Assembly (NCBI GenBank): GCA_964397045.1
Contig: CAYNHF010000033.1
Location: forward strand, 124,001-188,000
From: CAYNHF01 sp964397045
GTDB lineage: Bacteria > Actinomycetota > Acidimicrobiia > Spongiisociales > UBA5794
DNA length: 64,000 nucleotides
Reading direction: 5' to 3'
Under the pieces are notes generated by a model. It had not been told where the DNA came from and did not search any database. It saw only the letters and a list, made by a program, of their open reading frames with translations. The position numbers were made by a program, and so were the translations under genes. Positions 26,712 to 35,632 of this stretch are shown here, one piece after another. Positions within the stretch are counted from its first letter, which is position 1; each line of letters starts with the position of its first letter.

Positions 26712-27449
26712 ATGCGACGCGATCAGTCGACCGAGACCGACGTCGCCGTCGCCGCTCCGGAAGACGCCACGGATCTCACTGCCGAGGAATTCCCGGCCGG
26801 CGCTCGACTGCACCATGCGGTTCAAGTCATCGGTTCCGCGCCGACCTCCCCACCGGCGAAGGAGGAACGGCCCCCAACCACACGGGTTCCGGCGTCGGTA
26901 CCTCGGCCGTCCAGGCCCGACCCGTCTGTTGACCTGTTCGGAGCGTCGGTAGCTGCCCAGGAACACCTCGAGGAGCCGGCTCCAGGAGTCAAGGATGTCC
27001 CGGTCGCAACACCGGCAACCCCGTCCGAAGCCGAAGACCTCATCGTCGACCTCCGATCCGACGAGGCCACCGAACTCATTCATCCCGTCACCAGCGTGCA
27101 TCTGACAGATTCCAGAACCTGGGTGGACGCTCCACAGGGCTGGGTGCGCGACGAAGCAGGCGGACTCGAATGGCAAACGGTGGTCACGGCCGCCGATCGG
27201 TTCGATCGCTGGGAGATCGGAATCCCGTTGGGTCTGGTGTCCGTCGACGTCCTGCTGTTCGGGCCTGTCGGCGGCGAGCGAATCGCCATGGGGAGGCGGG
27301 ACGCTCTTGCCGAGATGGTTGCCGAGACCCTGCGCCGCGGTGGCCACGCCATCGTCTCTGTCTCCCAGCACATCACGCAGCTCGACGACTCACTCCTGGT
27401 AACCGTGACCGGCACGGCCGCGACGCTGCGCGACAGGATTCACAGCTAG
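26712..27449 (+). CDS. Hypothetical protein with disordered N-terminal half
   Basis: Not a family I recognise. The 245-residue product starts at ATG 26712 with GGGGAGG 9-10 bases upstream. Residues 1-130 are Pro/Ala/Glu-rich and probably unstructured; residues 135-245 look folded, with alternating strands and helices (TWVDAPQGWVRDEAGG, RWEIGIPLGLVSVDVLLFGP, ALAEMVAETLRRGG). There is no signal peptide or membrane segment. It diverges from trmD with 58 bases between and marks the start of the accessory block between trmD and rimM. Confidence 0.7.
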   Translation: MRRDQSTETDVAVAAPEDATDLTAEEFPAGARLHHAVQVIGSAPTSPPAKEERPPTTRVPASVPRPSRPDPSVDLFGASVAAQEHLEEPAPGVKDVPVATPATPSEAEDLIVDLRSDEATELIHPVTSVHLTDSRTWVDAPQGWVRDEAGGLEWQTVVTAADRFDRWEIGIPLGLVSVDVLLFGPVGGERIAMGRRDALAEMVAETLRRGGHAIVSVSQHITQLDDSLLVTVTGTAATLRDRIHS

Positions 27450-27478
27450 CTGCCGCCAGACGCAACCGCTACGCCCGG

Positions 27479-28634
27479 TCAGCTGCGGGGTACCGCCGAA
27501 AACGGCACGTCTTGGTCGACCCGGATATCACCGGGAAGGCAGAGCACCCGCTCCCCAATGATGTTGCGCTGAACCGCATCGGTGCCCCCGCCGATCCGTA
27601 GACGCGGCGCTCCGAGGAACCCGGCATGCCACTCGCCATCCCACGGCGCCCTGCCGGATCCGAGCATGCCCGCCGCCTGGAACAACTCTACGGCCATACC
27701 GCATGCATCCTCGATCAGGTCGGTAGCCAGCAGCTTCACGGTGGAACCTTCCGGACCCGGCATTCGATGGCGGGCGATCGCGGTGAGAAACCGCATCCCG
27801 ATGAACCGCAACGCTTCGGCCCGCGCGTGGATGTCCGCGTACCGATCGCGCACCACTGGGTCGTCGCGACGCCCGAGCTCCACAATGAGCGATCGCAGGG
27901 CCCCGAGGATGCGAAAACCGAAGCCCACGAGCGAGAACCGCTCCCACATGAACGTCGTGATGACCACTCCCCAGCCGTCCCCTACCCCATCGATCCGACA
28001 CACGCGACGTCGCGCCTTCTGACCGCATGTCCACCATGAACGCACAGAGCCCACGGTGTTTGGCCGCCTCCGAGTCACTGCGGGCGATACACAGCCCCCA
28101 GTCCGACCGATGCGCGAAGGTGGTCCACACCTTCTGACCATTCGCCATCCATTCGTCGCCATCACGCGTCGCCGTGGTGGCGATCCCTCCCAGGTCGGAA
28201 CCGGCACCCGGCTCGGAAAAGAGCCGACACCAGACATCGGCTCCGGACAGCAGAGGTTCGATGAACCGCGCCCGCTTGCGCGGCACTGCCATGCTGCAAC
28301 ACCGCGCGGCCACACCCGCCGGTGCCGACTACCAGCGCGTCATGGGGCACGTCGAACTGGCTCTCTTCCTGGCGGAAGATCAGCTCCTGTATCAAGGTTC
28401 CTTCGCGACGGCCGTATTCACTCGGCCAGGCAACCCCGGCCCACCCGGAGGCGAACTTCAGCCGCGGCCAACGGCGAGCCTCCTGGAGCCGACTCGTTTC
28501 CTCCTCGGGAGACCATTCGCGACGATCGCGGATGGAGCCACCACACGCTCCGGTAGGGTTTCAGCATTGGCAGCGAGGAACTCCCGGGCTTCGCTCCTGA
28601 AGGAGGCCTCCTCAGGCGAATCAAATGGCTCCAT
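27479..28634 (-). pseudogene. Decayed acyl-CoA dehydrogenase
   Basis: An acyl-CoA dehydrogenase gene broken by several frame changes. The N-terminus (MEPFDSPEEASFRSEARE from 28634) reads in one frame to about 28540; the next part (WPRLKFASGWAGVAWPSEYG, then FRQEESQFDVPHDALVVG) is in a second frame to about 28320; the FAD-domain part (WCRLFSEPGAGSDLGG, MANGQKVWTTFAHRSDWG) returns to the first frame to about 28010; the C-terminal part (GDGWGVVITTFMWERFS to GTDAVQRNIIGERVLCLPGD) is in the third. About 25 residues expected between the MRSEG and GDGW segments are missing. Three or more lesions plus a deletion indicate true decay rather than one sequencing error. Confidence 0.85.
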
Positions 28635-28732
28635 GGCACCGACGATAGCCACAGAGGGAACACGGATCCGGGCCGAAACGGCGATGCGCCTTTTGGTCAA
28701 TCGCAGGAGAATCCGGCCGATACATGAGGCAA

Positions 28733-28755
28733 CAGCACCGGCGAGCCTCGCCGGT
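28733..28755. other. Perfect hairpin before the lipoprotein gene
   Basis: Ten-base inverted repeat GCACCGGCGA (28733-28742) and its complement (28746-28755) with a three-base loop. No T run follows on either strand, so it is not a standard terminator. It lies about 30 bases upstream of the lipoprotein start and would form in its 5' leader if transcription begins further upstream. Role unknown. Confidence 0.4.
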
Positions 28756-28784
28756 GCCGCGCCGCGGCAAAGCAGAAGGAAATG

Positions 28785-30356
28785 ATGCGCCGGTTCGCAC
28801 TCGTCACGTTGTTCGGTCTGCTCACGGTTTCGTGCGCCTCCGCCCCGGGTACCGATGCCGCTCCTGAGGTGCAGGCCCTCCCGCAACAATTCGAGGCAAC
28901 GGTCACGACGCTACCCCCGGCTGTCGATGAAGCCCCGACCCCCGTGGTGCTGGCAGAAATCCCAGCTAGTCCGCTCACGGATGAGGTGGTCACAATCGCA
29001 GAACTCGCATTGATGCCTTTGCGTGAGCTCGGCGCACCTTTTGAGGGCTTCGTCGCTTCCTCCGAGGGCGAGGAGTCGAATGAGGCCGCCACGGACGACC
29101 TAGCCCACGGCGTGGACGAAGCGGCGGACATCGACCAGTTCGGAAGAAGCACGGGATACCGGGTCAGCCTGACTCCGACCCGTCTGACGGACTCGGGGGC
29201 ACAGTTCGTGGACAACTGGGTGGAGCTTTTCACTACCGCCCAGGGTGCGTCGCAATACCTGACCGACTACATGGGCGATCTCAGCAAGGGCCTTGACTCG
29301 GCCCACGACCCCGATCTCAATGCCACCGACTCTCGATCCTTCGAGGTCGAGGACCTCGGCGACGAAGCAGTCGGCATCACACTGATCGAGACTTCGACCT
29401 CGGGTGAGCCCTACGTGGAAACGGTGGTCGGCTTGCGGATCGGTCGGCTCCTTGCATTCGTCAGCATCGGGCGTAGTACCGACGTCGACGTGAGGGTCGT
29501 AGCCCTCGAGGTCGCCGGCGAATTCGAGCAGCGTATCACCGGGGTGTTGGACGGTTCTCTGGCTCCGGTCGTCGCCACCGAACCTCCTGCGGTGCTCGAG
29601 GCCTATGCCTTCGAGTACCGCCAGCAGCTCGAACAGAGTTTTCGGATTGTGGAGTCTGCGGTCGAGTCCGACGGAAGCGGCGGTTTCGACGGCGGTGGTG
29701 ATGCACCGCCCGGAGAGGAAGCGCCAGACGAGGGACCACCTGACCCTTCCCCTCCCACGACCACGATCTCCTGGACGAAGGAGGAAGCCTCGACGACGGT
29801 CACGTCGAGCGGAGTGGTCACCACTGAAGCAACCCGCTGCCAACTCACCATCCGGAACAACGGCCGCCGCATCAGCCGCGCCACCTACATCATTACCACC
29901 GATGAGGTTTGGCGCTCCACGAACGGCAGGAAGTTCAAAGCGATCGATTCGCTCGAAGAGCGATTTCTGGCGGATCTACTGTTCTGCCCAGGCTGGTATC
30001 CGTCGCGCAGCGACTCGGGAGTGCGCTCGATCACACGACCCGGCCGCGGGGTGATCGAAGCAGCCAAGGATGGGAGCGTCACCGAACGCTACGACCTCGG
30101 TTTGGCGGACCTGGTGGCGGCGGGCCTGGCAGGTGAGTCGGGGCGGGGCCTACGAGTGAATCGATTCACCTTGTGGACCGGTGGCGACGCCCCGTGGGTG
30201 GTCGGAGTGGATCTCCGGGTAACAGGACCGACGTCAGCGATGGAGCGAGCGTTCGGTCCGGCGTTTTATCCCGGTGGCTCGGTGCAGATCGAGATGGAGT
30301 ACGTCGCCAACAGACTGAATGACCCCACCCTCGTCATCGAGATACCGGGGTCCTGA
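28785..30356 (+). CDS. Large lipoprotein, function unknown
   Basis: A 523-residue predicted lipoprotein: N-terminal hydrophobic stretch and lipobox LLTVSC, so Cys is the likely lipidated residue after export. The mature part has an acidic Thr/Pro-rich start, a folded region (about 60-290) resembling no family I know, a Gly/Pro/Glu-rich linker (about 300-335), and a C-terminal domain (about 340-523) with ATRCQLTIRNNGRRISRATY that looks beta-rich. Of two adjacent ATGs (28782, 28785) the second has better spacing from AAGG. It is convergent with tetR, 13 bases apart. Confidence 0.75.
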   Translation: MRRFALVTLFGLLTVSCASAPGTDAAPEVQALPQQFEATVTTLPPAVDEAPTPVVLAEIPASPLTDEVVTIAELALMPLRELGAPFEGFVASSEGEESNEAATDDLAHGVDEAADIDQFGRSTGYRVSLTPTRLTDSGAQFVDNWVELFTTAQGASQYLTDYMGDLSKGLDSAHDPDLNATDSRSFEVEDLGDEAVGITLIETSTSGEPYVETVVGLRIGRLLAFVSIGRSTDVDVRVVALEVAGEFEQRITGVLDGSLAPVVATEPPAVLEAYAFEYRQQLEQSFRIVESAVESDGSGGFDGGGDAPPGEEAPDEGPPDPSPPTTTISWTKEEASTTVTSSGVVTTEATRCQLTIRNNGRRISRATYIITTDEVWRSTNGRKFKAIDSLEERFLADLLFCPGWYPSRSDSGVRSITRPGRGVIEAAKDGSVTERYDLGLADLVAAGLAGESGRGLRVNRFTLWTGGDAPWVVGVDLRVTGPTSAMERAFGPAFYPGGSVQIEMEYVANRLNDPTLVIEIPGS

Positions 30357-30369
30357 AGCGAAAGCGGCC

Positions 30370-30978
30370 TCAGTCGGCGGGCTGGGCACAATGACCACCC
30401 GGGACGCCGAGCCCCGTGAGCAGAAAACCGACGGACGCATCGGTGATCTCGTGGACGGCCTGTTTCGGTTCTGCAGCATCCATCACCGTTCGGCCGGCGG
30501 TCATGATCACTTCGTGGATGAGACGGCCGGCAAGCAGTTGTGGCATGGCGCGGAAACAGCCGCCCACCACCCCTTCGCGATAGATGTCGCCGAAGGCGCC
30601 GGACAAGCCGCCGTGAGCGGCACCGATGCGCCGCTGTGCACCGGTGCTCAGACGCGGGACTTCGGTATGGAGGATGAGACCCAGGTGGTCGGTGCCGACG
30701 AACTCGATCATTCGCGCCGCGAGTGCCGCCAGCCGTTCGTCTGGTGAGAGATCCGACGGAATGGGATCGACCATTTCGGACACCATCGCCGGCAGCCGCG
30801 ACTCCACCATCTGCACGAGCAGGTCTTCGGTGGATGCGAAGTACTCGTAGAACGTGGTCCGCGCGATATTGGCCTCGTAGGCAATGTCGGCGTGGGACGT
30901 GGCCTGGTAGCCGTTCCGAGCGAACAGAACCAGCGCTGCGTCAAACAACTCGGTCCGGGTCGATTCCTTGGTGCGCAT
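30370..30978 (-). CDS. TetR/AcrR family transcriptional regulator
   Basis: A 202-residue repressor-type regulator. The N-terminal helix-turn-helix is clear (ELFDAALVLFARNGYQAT, then IAYEANIARTTFYEYFAS); residues 55-200 are the helical ligand and dimer domain. Ligand unknown. It lies 65 bases downstream of cofH in the same direction and may be part of the MFS-cofG-cofH-tetR run. A TAGAAT (30987-30992) ends 8 bases before the ATG, with no ribosome binding site, so a separate leaderless transcript is possible. Confidence 0.9.
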   Translation of the reverse strand: MRTKESTRTELFDAALVLFARNGYQATSHADIAYEANIARTTFYEYFASTEDLLVQMVESRLPAMVSEMVDPIPSDLSPDERLAALAARMIEFVGTDHLGLILHTEVPRLSTGAQRRIGAAHGGLSGAFGDIYREGVVGGCFRAMPQLLAGRLIHEVIMTAGRTVMDAAEPKQAVHEITDASVGFLLTGLGVPGGHCAQPAD

Positions 30979-30986
30979 CAGTGTCG

Positions 30987-30992
30987 ATTCTA
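30987..30992 (-). promoter_or_regulatory. Possible -10 element for leaderless tetR
   Basis: TAGAAT on the minus strand, 8 bases before the tetR ATG; no clear -35 hexamer at 16-18 bases. Leaderless transcripts with TAnnnT just upstream of the start codon are common in Actinomycetota. Inference only. Confidence 0.35.
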
Positions 30993-31043
30993 TGTGGAAC
31001 TCATTGATACGGTACCGGAGCGGCTATGTCTTGGCCCGCGGTG

Positions 31044-32930
31044 CTATCGGTCAACCTCGGGAGCCATTTCCATGATCTCGTAGAGCGTGGTGCGACGGGC
31101 GGGCGTCCGGTCGATCGATCGGATCGCACCCTCGAAGTCCGCGGGCTGCATCATGGTGCCGTGGGAAGCACCCGCCGCGCGCGAGATCGTCTCATCCATC
31201 AGAGTGCCACCCATGTCGTTGCAGCCTGCCTGCAGCAGCCGGATTCCCGCCTCGAGGCCCAGCTTCACCCAGGATGCCTGGATGTTCGGTATCAGACCGT
31301 CGAAGGCGATCCGGGACACTGCATGCACCAGCACGACCTCATCCCAGGTTGGTCCCGGCCGGCTCCGGCCCCGCAGGAATATCGGAGCGCCCATGTGGAC
31401 GAATGGCAGCGGCACGAATTCGGTGATGCCACCGGTGCGACGCTGGATGGCACGCAGCACCTCGTAGTGATTCGCCCAAGCGGCGGGTGAGTCGATATGG
31501 CCGAACATGATCGTTGACGTGGAACGCAGACCCATCTCGTGGGCGGAGATCATGACGCGAGCCCACTGCGACGTGCGGATCTTGTCAGGGCAGAGATGTA
31601 CCCGCACTGCGTCGTCGAGAATCTCCGCCGCAGTGCCCGGAAGCGTGCCGAGTCCGGCTTCCTTGAGTCTCTGCAGGAAGTCCTCCACCGGGATTCCCAG
31701 CGTTTCGGCGCCCTGCCACACCTCGAGCGGAGTGAATCCGTGGATGTGGATATCCGGGACGTACTGCTTGATCGACTCGACGACCGTGACGTAGAAGTCA
31801 CCCGTGAAATCGGGATGGATGCCACCCTGCAGACATACCTCCGTAGCGCCGCGCTCCCAGGCTTCGACACTGCGCTCTACCACCTGGGGCACAGACATCA
31901 GATATGGCTCGCCGCGCAGATTCATCGACCGCGGGCCCTTCGAGAAGGCACAGAAGCCGCACTTGAAGTAACAAAGGTTGGTGTAGTTGATATTGCGGTT
32001 CACGACGTAGGTCACCGCGTCTCCGTTTGCCCGCCTGCGCAGTTCGTCTGCCACACGGGCAACTGCATCCACCTCGTCACCGCGTACCCGGAACAAAACC
32101 TCGATCTCGTCGCGGGTCGGGGGGACGCCTTCGAGCGATCGGTCGAGGATCGAGGTGACCTCGGTTGACACCCTGAGTGCCGCCGTCTGGCCGGTCCGGC
32201 CGAGCCAAGTCTGATCCGCCCACTCTGCCGACAACCGGGCAGACGGAACCGGTGCCGGTGTATCCATGCCGGGTGCCCACTCGTACCTTGGCCTCGCCAC
32301 CCCAGAGGCGTCGACCTGGCCGAGGTATGTCGCGAACAACTCCTTGTCGAGTCCTTCACGAGCCGCGTCGATCTCAATGCCGACGGGGAGTGCGGTCCTT
32401 TCCTGCAGGCTCACTCCTCCGAGGGAGTCGCGGAGCGCGCCGAGCGACTCAGTGTCCCAGCCGCGCAACAGGAGGTCGGACGCACCAGCTCGAACCGCCC
32501 TGGTCGCATCTTCGACGCTGTCCACAAAGACGGACACCCTGCTGTCGAGCCCTGGAAGGTCGAGCATCTCTGCAGTTCGCGCGACGTCACGTCTTCCGGC
32601 GCGAACGAACGCGGCTCCGGTTCTCGCGGCTGCATCGAGCACAGTCGACTTCGCCCCGGAATCGAGCAGAGTGATCCGCCAGCCGGGTACGCCGCGTTCG
32701 AGCAAGGCACTGGCTTCGGCGGGTCCGACGACCCAGGCCATCGGCTCGGTGTCCGCATCGAGCCCGATCGAGACGGGAGCCAGTCCGCCGGCAAGGCAGG
32801 CATAACGCGACAGGGAAGAGAACGACGCGAACTCGGCGGCCGTGGTGCCCTCGCGGCGCCGGGTCGCTGCCCACAACTGATTGATCTCTTCGGCAGGACG
32901 AAGCCGAAGGAAGGTCACGATCCTGCTCAT
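31044..32930 (-). CDS. cofH: CofH (FO synthase subunit 2) with an extra N-terminal domain
   Basis: Radical SAM enzyme that joins tyrosine-derived hydroxybenzyl and diaminouracil parts on the way to FO, the deazaflavin core of F420. Of 628 residues, about 256-628 form a complete CofH: NRNINYTNLC then YFKCGFC (cluster cysteines 320, 324, 327), TEVCLQGGIHPDF, LGTLPGTAAEILDD, STSTIMFGHID and GGTLMDETISRAAG. Residues 1-255 are an extra domain with beta-alpha repeats (VSVFVDSVEDATRAVRAGAS) that is not CofG and that I cannot assign. ATG at 32930 overlaps the cofG stop (ATGA). Mycobacterial FbiC is instead a CofG-CofH fusion. Confidence 0.9.
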   Translation of the reverse strand: MSRIVTFLRLRPAEEINQLWAATRRREGTTAAEFASFSSLSRYACLAGGLAPVSIGLDADTEPMAWVVGPAEASALLERGVPGWRITLLDSGAKSTVLDAAARTGAAFVRAGRRDVARTAEMLDLPGLDSRVSVFVDSVEDATRAVRAGASDLLLRGWDTESLGALRDSLGGVSLQERTALPVGIEIDAAREGLDKELFATYLGQVDASGVARPRYEWAPGMDTPAPVPSARLSAEWADQTWLGRTGQTAALRVSTEVTSILDRSLEGVPPTRDEIEVLFRVRGDEVDAVARVADELRRRANGDAVTYVVNRNINYTNLCYFKCGFCAFSKGPRSMNLRGEPYLMSVPQVVERSVEAWERGATEVCLQGGIHPDFTGDFYVTVVESIKQYVPDIHIHGFTPLEVWQGAETLGIPVEDFLQRLKEAGLGTLPGTAAEILDDAVRVHLCPDKIRTSQWARVMISAHEMGLRSTSTIMFGHIDSPAAWANHYEVLRAIQRRTGGITEFVPLPFVHMGAPIFLRGRSRPGPTWDEVVLVHAVSRIAFDGLIPNIQASWVKLGLEAGIRLLQAGCNDMGGTLMDETISRAAGASHGTMMQPADFEGAIRSIDRTPARRTTLYEIMEMAPEVDR

Positions 32931-34069
32931 GTGCCCACCGCTTCGAACTGCGGCGTCGACGCATAACCCTCGCCGTCTGCGGCGCCGCGCACCTTGGGCA
33001 GCAACCCGGGGTCGATCCACTCTGCATCGATGAACTCGGAGTAGACCGGGAGCCGCGGCATGAGGCGAAACCCGGCAGACTCAGTGACGGCTCGTAGCTT
33101 GTCGAGGTGCGGCCACGGCGCCTCCGGGTTCACCCAATCAATCGTGAGGGGTGAAACACCACCCCAATCGTTGACACCAGCCTCGAGGTAGACGGAGAAA
33201 TCGTAGGAAAGATTGGGGGGCACCTGGAGGTTCATCTGCGGCCCGAGAATCCACCGGGCGACCGCCACAACCCTGGCGAAGAAGGCATTGGTCGGCTCCG
33301 CAGCCCGCCGCATCCGGGTGTCTGCCTTGGCCCGGAAATTCTGCACAATGACCTCCTGGATGGCGCCCGTGTCTGCGGCAAGGTCGGCGAGCGCAAAGAG
33401 CGATGCGACGATCTCCCCGACGTCCTCCCCGATTCCTACGAGGATCCCGGACGTGAAGGGCACCCGTAGGCGTCCGGCGGCTTCGATCGTTGCGAGCCGC
33501 GCTGCCGGATCCTTATCTGGGCAGTTGTGGTGGGGCATCCCGGGTTCCATCAGGCGTGGCGAGATGTTCTCGAGCATGAGGCCCATCGAAGGATTCGACC
33601 GGCGCAGCCGGACCAGCGAAGCGTCATCCATCAGCCCCGGGTTGGCGTGGGGAAACAGTCGCGTTTCGCCGTTGACCAGTTCCGTCATCTCCGCCACGTA
33701 GTCGAGAGTCGATGTGCATCCCTGGGTCGCGAGGAACTCCTGCGCCTGCGGCCACCGATCCTCGGGACGGTCTCCGAGCGTGAAGAGGGCCTCCGTGCAA
33801 TTGTGAGCTTCGCCGGCGCGAGCAATCGACATCACATCGTCCGGGGTCAGGAACTCGCCGCCTCCCCCGGGTGGTTTCGCAAAGGTGCAATAGGTGCATG
33901 TGTCCCGACACATCGTGGTGAGCGGGACGAACACCTTGCGTGAGTAGGTGATGGTTCGACCGTGCCCCTCGTCCCGCAGGTGTCTGGCGTGAGCGAACAG
34001 CGGAGCAGGGTCCTGCTCGCCGCGTAGGTACGCTGCGGCCAGCGCTGCTTCGGGTACAGGAAATGACAT
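32927..34069 (-). CDS. cofG: CofG, FO synthase subunit 1
   Basis: Radical SAM enzyme acting with CofH to build 7,8-didemethyl-8-hydroxy-5-deazariboflavin (FO). The 380-residue product has the cluster motif CRDTCTYCTF, GGGGEFLTPDDV, EALFTLGDRPE, SGILVGIGED and GVNDWGGVSPLT, all typical of CofG. Its stop overlaps the cofH start. It follows the MFS gene by 45 bases on the same strand. The other F420 genes (cofC/fbiD, fbiA, fbiB) are not in the window. Confidence 0.95.
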   Translation of the reverse strand: MSFPVPEAALAAAYLRGEQDPAPLFAHARHLRDEGHGRTITYSRKVFVPLTTMCRDTCTYCTFAKPPGGGGEFLTPDDVMSIARAGEAHNCTEALFTLGDRPEDRWPQAQEFLATQGCTSTLDYVAEMTELVNGETRLFPHANPGLMDDASLVRLRRSNPSMGLMLENISPRLMEPGMPHHNCPDKDPAARLATIEAAGRLRVPFTSGILVGIGEDVGEIVASLFALADLAADTGAIQEVIVQNFRAKADTRMRRAAEPTNAFFARVVAVARWILGPQMNLQVPPNLSYDFSVYLEAGVNDWGGVSPLTIDWVNPEAPWPHLDKLRAVTESAGFRLMPRLPVYSEFIDAEWIDPGLLPKVRGAADGEGYASTPQFEAVGT

Positions 34070-34114
34070 CGGCGCACGCTATCACCTCGGCCTGCCCGGC
34101 AGAACGTCCCGGTA

Positions 34115-35497
34115 TCAGGCTTCCTCGGAGACGGGAAGAATCGCCATGCTTCCGCCCGACGTGGCGGTGGCGGGCGAGGACGCGGCATCGGCGCTCAGCG
34201 TTTCCGGCACCGCGTCCGGGACATCCCGTTCCAGATCGCGGAGCGGAGGGTAGAAGTAGGCGACCACCGTGGCACCGATCGCGAGCACACCGAGGAATAT
34301 CAACAGCAGAGCTGCGCCCCGGCCTGCCCCGGTCCCGATCACCGACCCGACGGAGTTGGCGAGTGCGCCATCTTCCGCCATGAGCGGTTCGAACACGCCG
34401 TCCACGAGAGGCCCGGCCAGTAGCAGCGCTACCGGCATTGCAGCCGAGCCGATGGTTCTCCGTATGGCGAAGACGCGGCCCTGAATGTCGGGTTCGACTT
34501 TCCGCTGCCAGATTGCCTGGCTCGATCCGTTGCCGATGGGGACGGAAGCGAAGCCGATGAAGGCCGCCATCGTCACGAGCACGACAGACGGGCGCAGGCC
34601 GATGAGAATCAGACCGATCGCCAGAACGAGCACCGAGCCGTAGAGGCCATGAATCTTGCGCTGCGGGCCGCCCCACACGCTCATGACCAGGCTGCCGATC
34701 ACCATACCGGTGGCGCCCACCGAGAAGACGAACCCCATTACTTGCTCGTCTGCGAAGCCGAGCACCAGAGGAAACACGATGACACCGATGAAGCCGAAGA
34801 TGAGGTTGAGCACCGCGAAGTAGATGAGCAGCGCCAGCAACCCGTGCCGTTCGGTTAAGTACCGCCAGCCTTGCCTGGTCTCACGCCAGATCGAGCCGGA
34901 ATCCATCGAACCGGCTTCGGACCGTTCGGGGCGAGGGAACCGCACGACCAGCAGCGTGCCTATCGCGAAGATGAAGGTGGCGACATCAATCGCCAGCACA
35001 GCCTCGAAGCCCCCCCACACCAGCAGAATCCCGGCCAGCGCCGGTGCGATCATCTGGCCGACTGCGTCTGCCAGCTGCACCAGACCCGCCGCCCTCCCAT
35101 ACTGCTCCTTCGGCACGAGCAGCGTCGTCGCTGCCGTGTAGGCCGGGAATTGGAATGTCTGGAACAGGCCCTGGAGGGCAAGCAGCGGGAGCAGATAGCC
35201 GAGCTCGAGATTGTCGGAGAGCACCAAGCCGATGATCCCGAATGTCGCCAGGCCGGCTCCACCGTCTGCGAGGATCATCGCCCAGCGACGGTCCCACCTG
35301 TCCACCAGAGTGCCGGCAAAGGGCGTGAAGAGAATCTGAGGCAGCTGCGAGGCCAAGAGGACGACGGCGAGTTGGGTAACCGAGCCGGTTTCCTGGAACA
35401 CAACGATGGCAAGGGCGAATCCGGTGAGGCTCGTCCCGACCAGTGACACCAGCTGCCCCAGCCACACGATGAGGAAGGTTCGGGTACCTTTCGTCAT
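34115..35497 (-). CDS. MFS transporter, MFS_3-type exporter
   Basis: A 460-residue membrane protein with twelve predicted helices; the loop DRWDRRWAMILAD after helix 2 is the MFS signature region, and the overall pattern (LIVWLGQLVSLVGTSLTGFAL start, AGLVQLADAVGQMIAPALAG) matches the macrolide/enterobactin exporter-like group. Substrate unknown. The ATG at 35497 has GGGGAA upstream; a GTG at 35512 lacks a site. A consensus-like promoter with a palindrome between -35 and -10 precedes it. It heads the run to cofG, cofH and tetR. Confidence 0.88.
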   Translation of the reverse strand: MTKGTRTFLIVWLGQLVSLVGTSLTGFALAIVVFQETGSVTQLAVVLLASQLPQILFTPFAGTLVDRWDRRWAMILADGGAGLATFGIIGLVLSDNLELGYLLPLLALQGLFQTFQFPAYTAATTLLVPKEQYGRAAGLVQLADAVGQMIAPALAGILLVWGGFEAVLAIDVATFIFAIGTLLVVRFPRPERSEAGSMDSGSIWRETRQGWRYLTERHGLLALLIYFAVLNLIFGFIGVIVFPLVLGFADEQVMGFVFSVGATGMVIGSLVMSVWGGPQRKIHGLYGSVLVLAIGLILIGLRPSVVLVTMAAFIGFASVPIGNGSSQAIWQRKVEPDIQGRVFAIRRTIGSAAMPVALLLAGPLVDGVFEPLMAEDGALANSVGSVIGTGAGRGAALLLIFLGVLAIGATVVAYFYPPLRDLERDVPDAVPETLSADAASSPATATSGGSMAILPVSEEA

Positions 35498-35540
35498 GCT
35501 GATTTTCCCCACGGTGCCCGGACCTCGATTCGTGCCTCGT

Positions 35541-35594
35541 ATGGTCGATTACTCCCAAATTGTCGGTATTTTCCGACCATTTGTCAACCGACCA
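35541..35594 (-). promoter_or_regulatory. Promoter and operator of the MFS gene
   Basis: On the minus strand TTGACA (35582-35587) and GACAAT (35559-35564) are 17 bases apart. The spacer and -10 carry the inverted repeat GTCGG-TATTTT-CCGAC (35562-35577), and an outer pair ATGGTCG/CGACCAT (35541-35547, 35574-35580) plus another CCGACCA at 35588-35594 add further half-sites. An operator lying in the spacer is typical of repressor or MerR-type control. Which regulator binds is unknown; the TetR gene three genes downstream is one candidate. Confidence 0.55.
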
Positions 35595-35632
35595 ATCCCC
35601 CGCCATCGCGAGACTACCGATAGGGTGCGCGG

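Noticed and set aside
28458..28889. 143-codon minus-strand gene
   Set aside because: Only its last part is the acyl-CoA dehydrogenase N-terminus; the upstream part is antisense to the lipoprotein gene.
31044..34069. Single fused FbiC gene
   Set aside because: cofG and cofH are separated by an ATGA overlap with stop codon, and the N-terminal part of the CofH product is not CofG.
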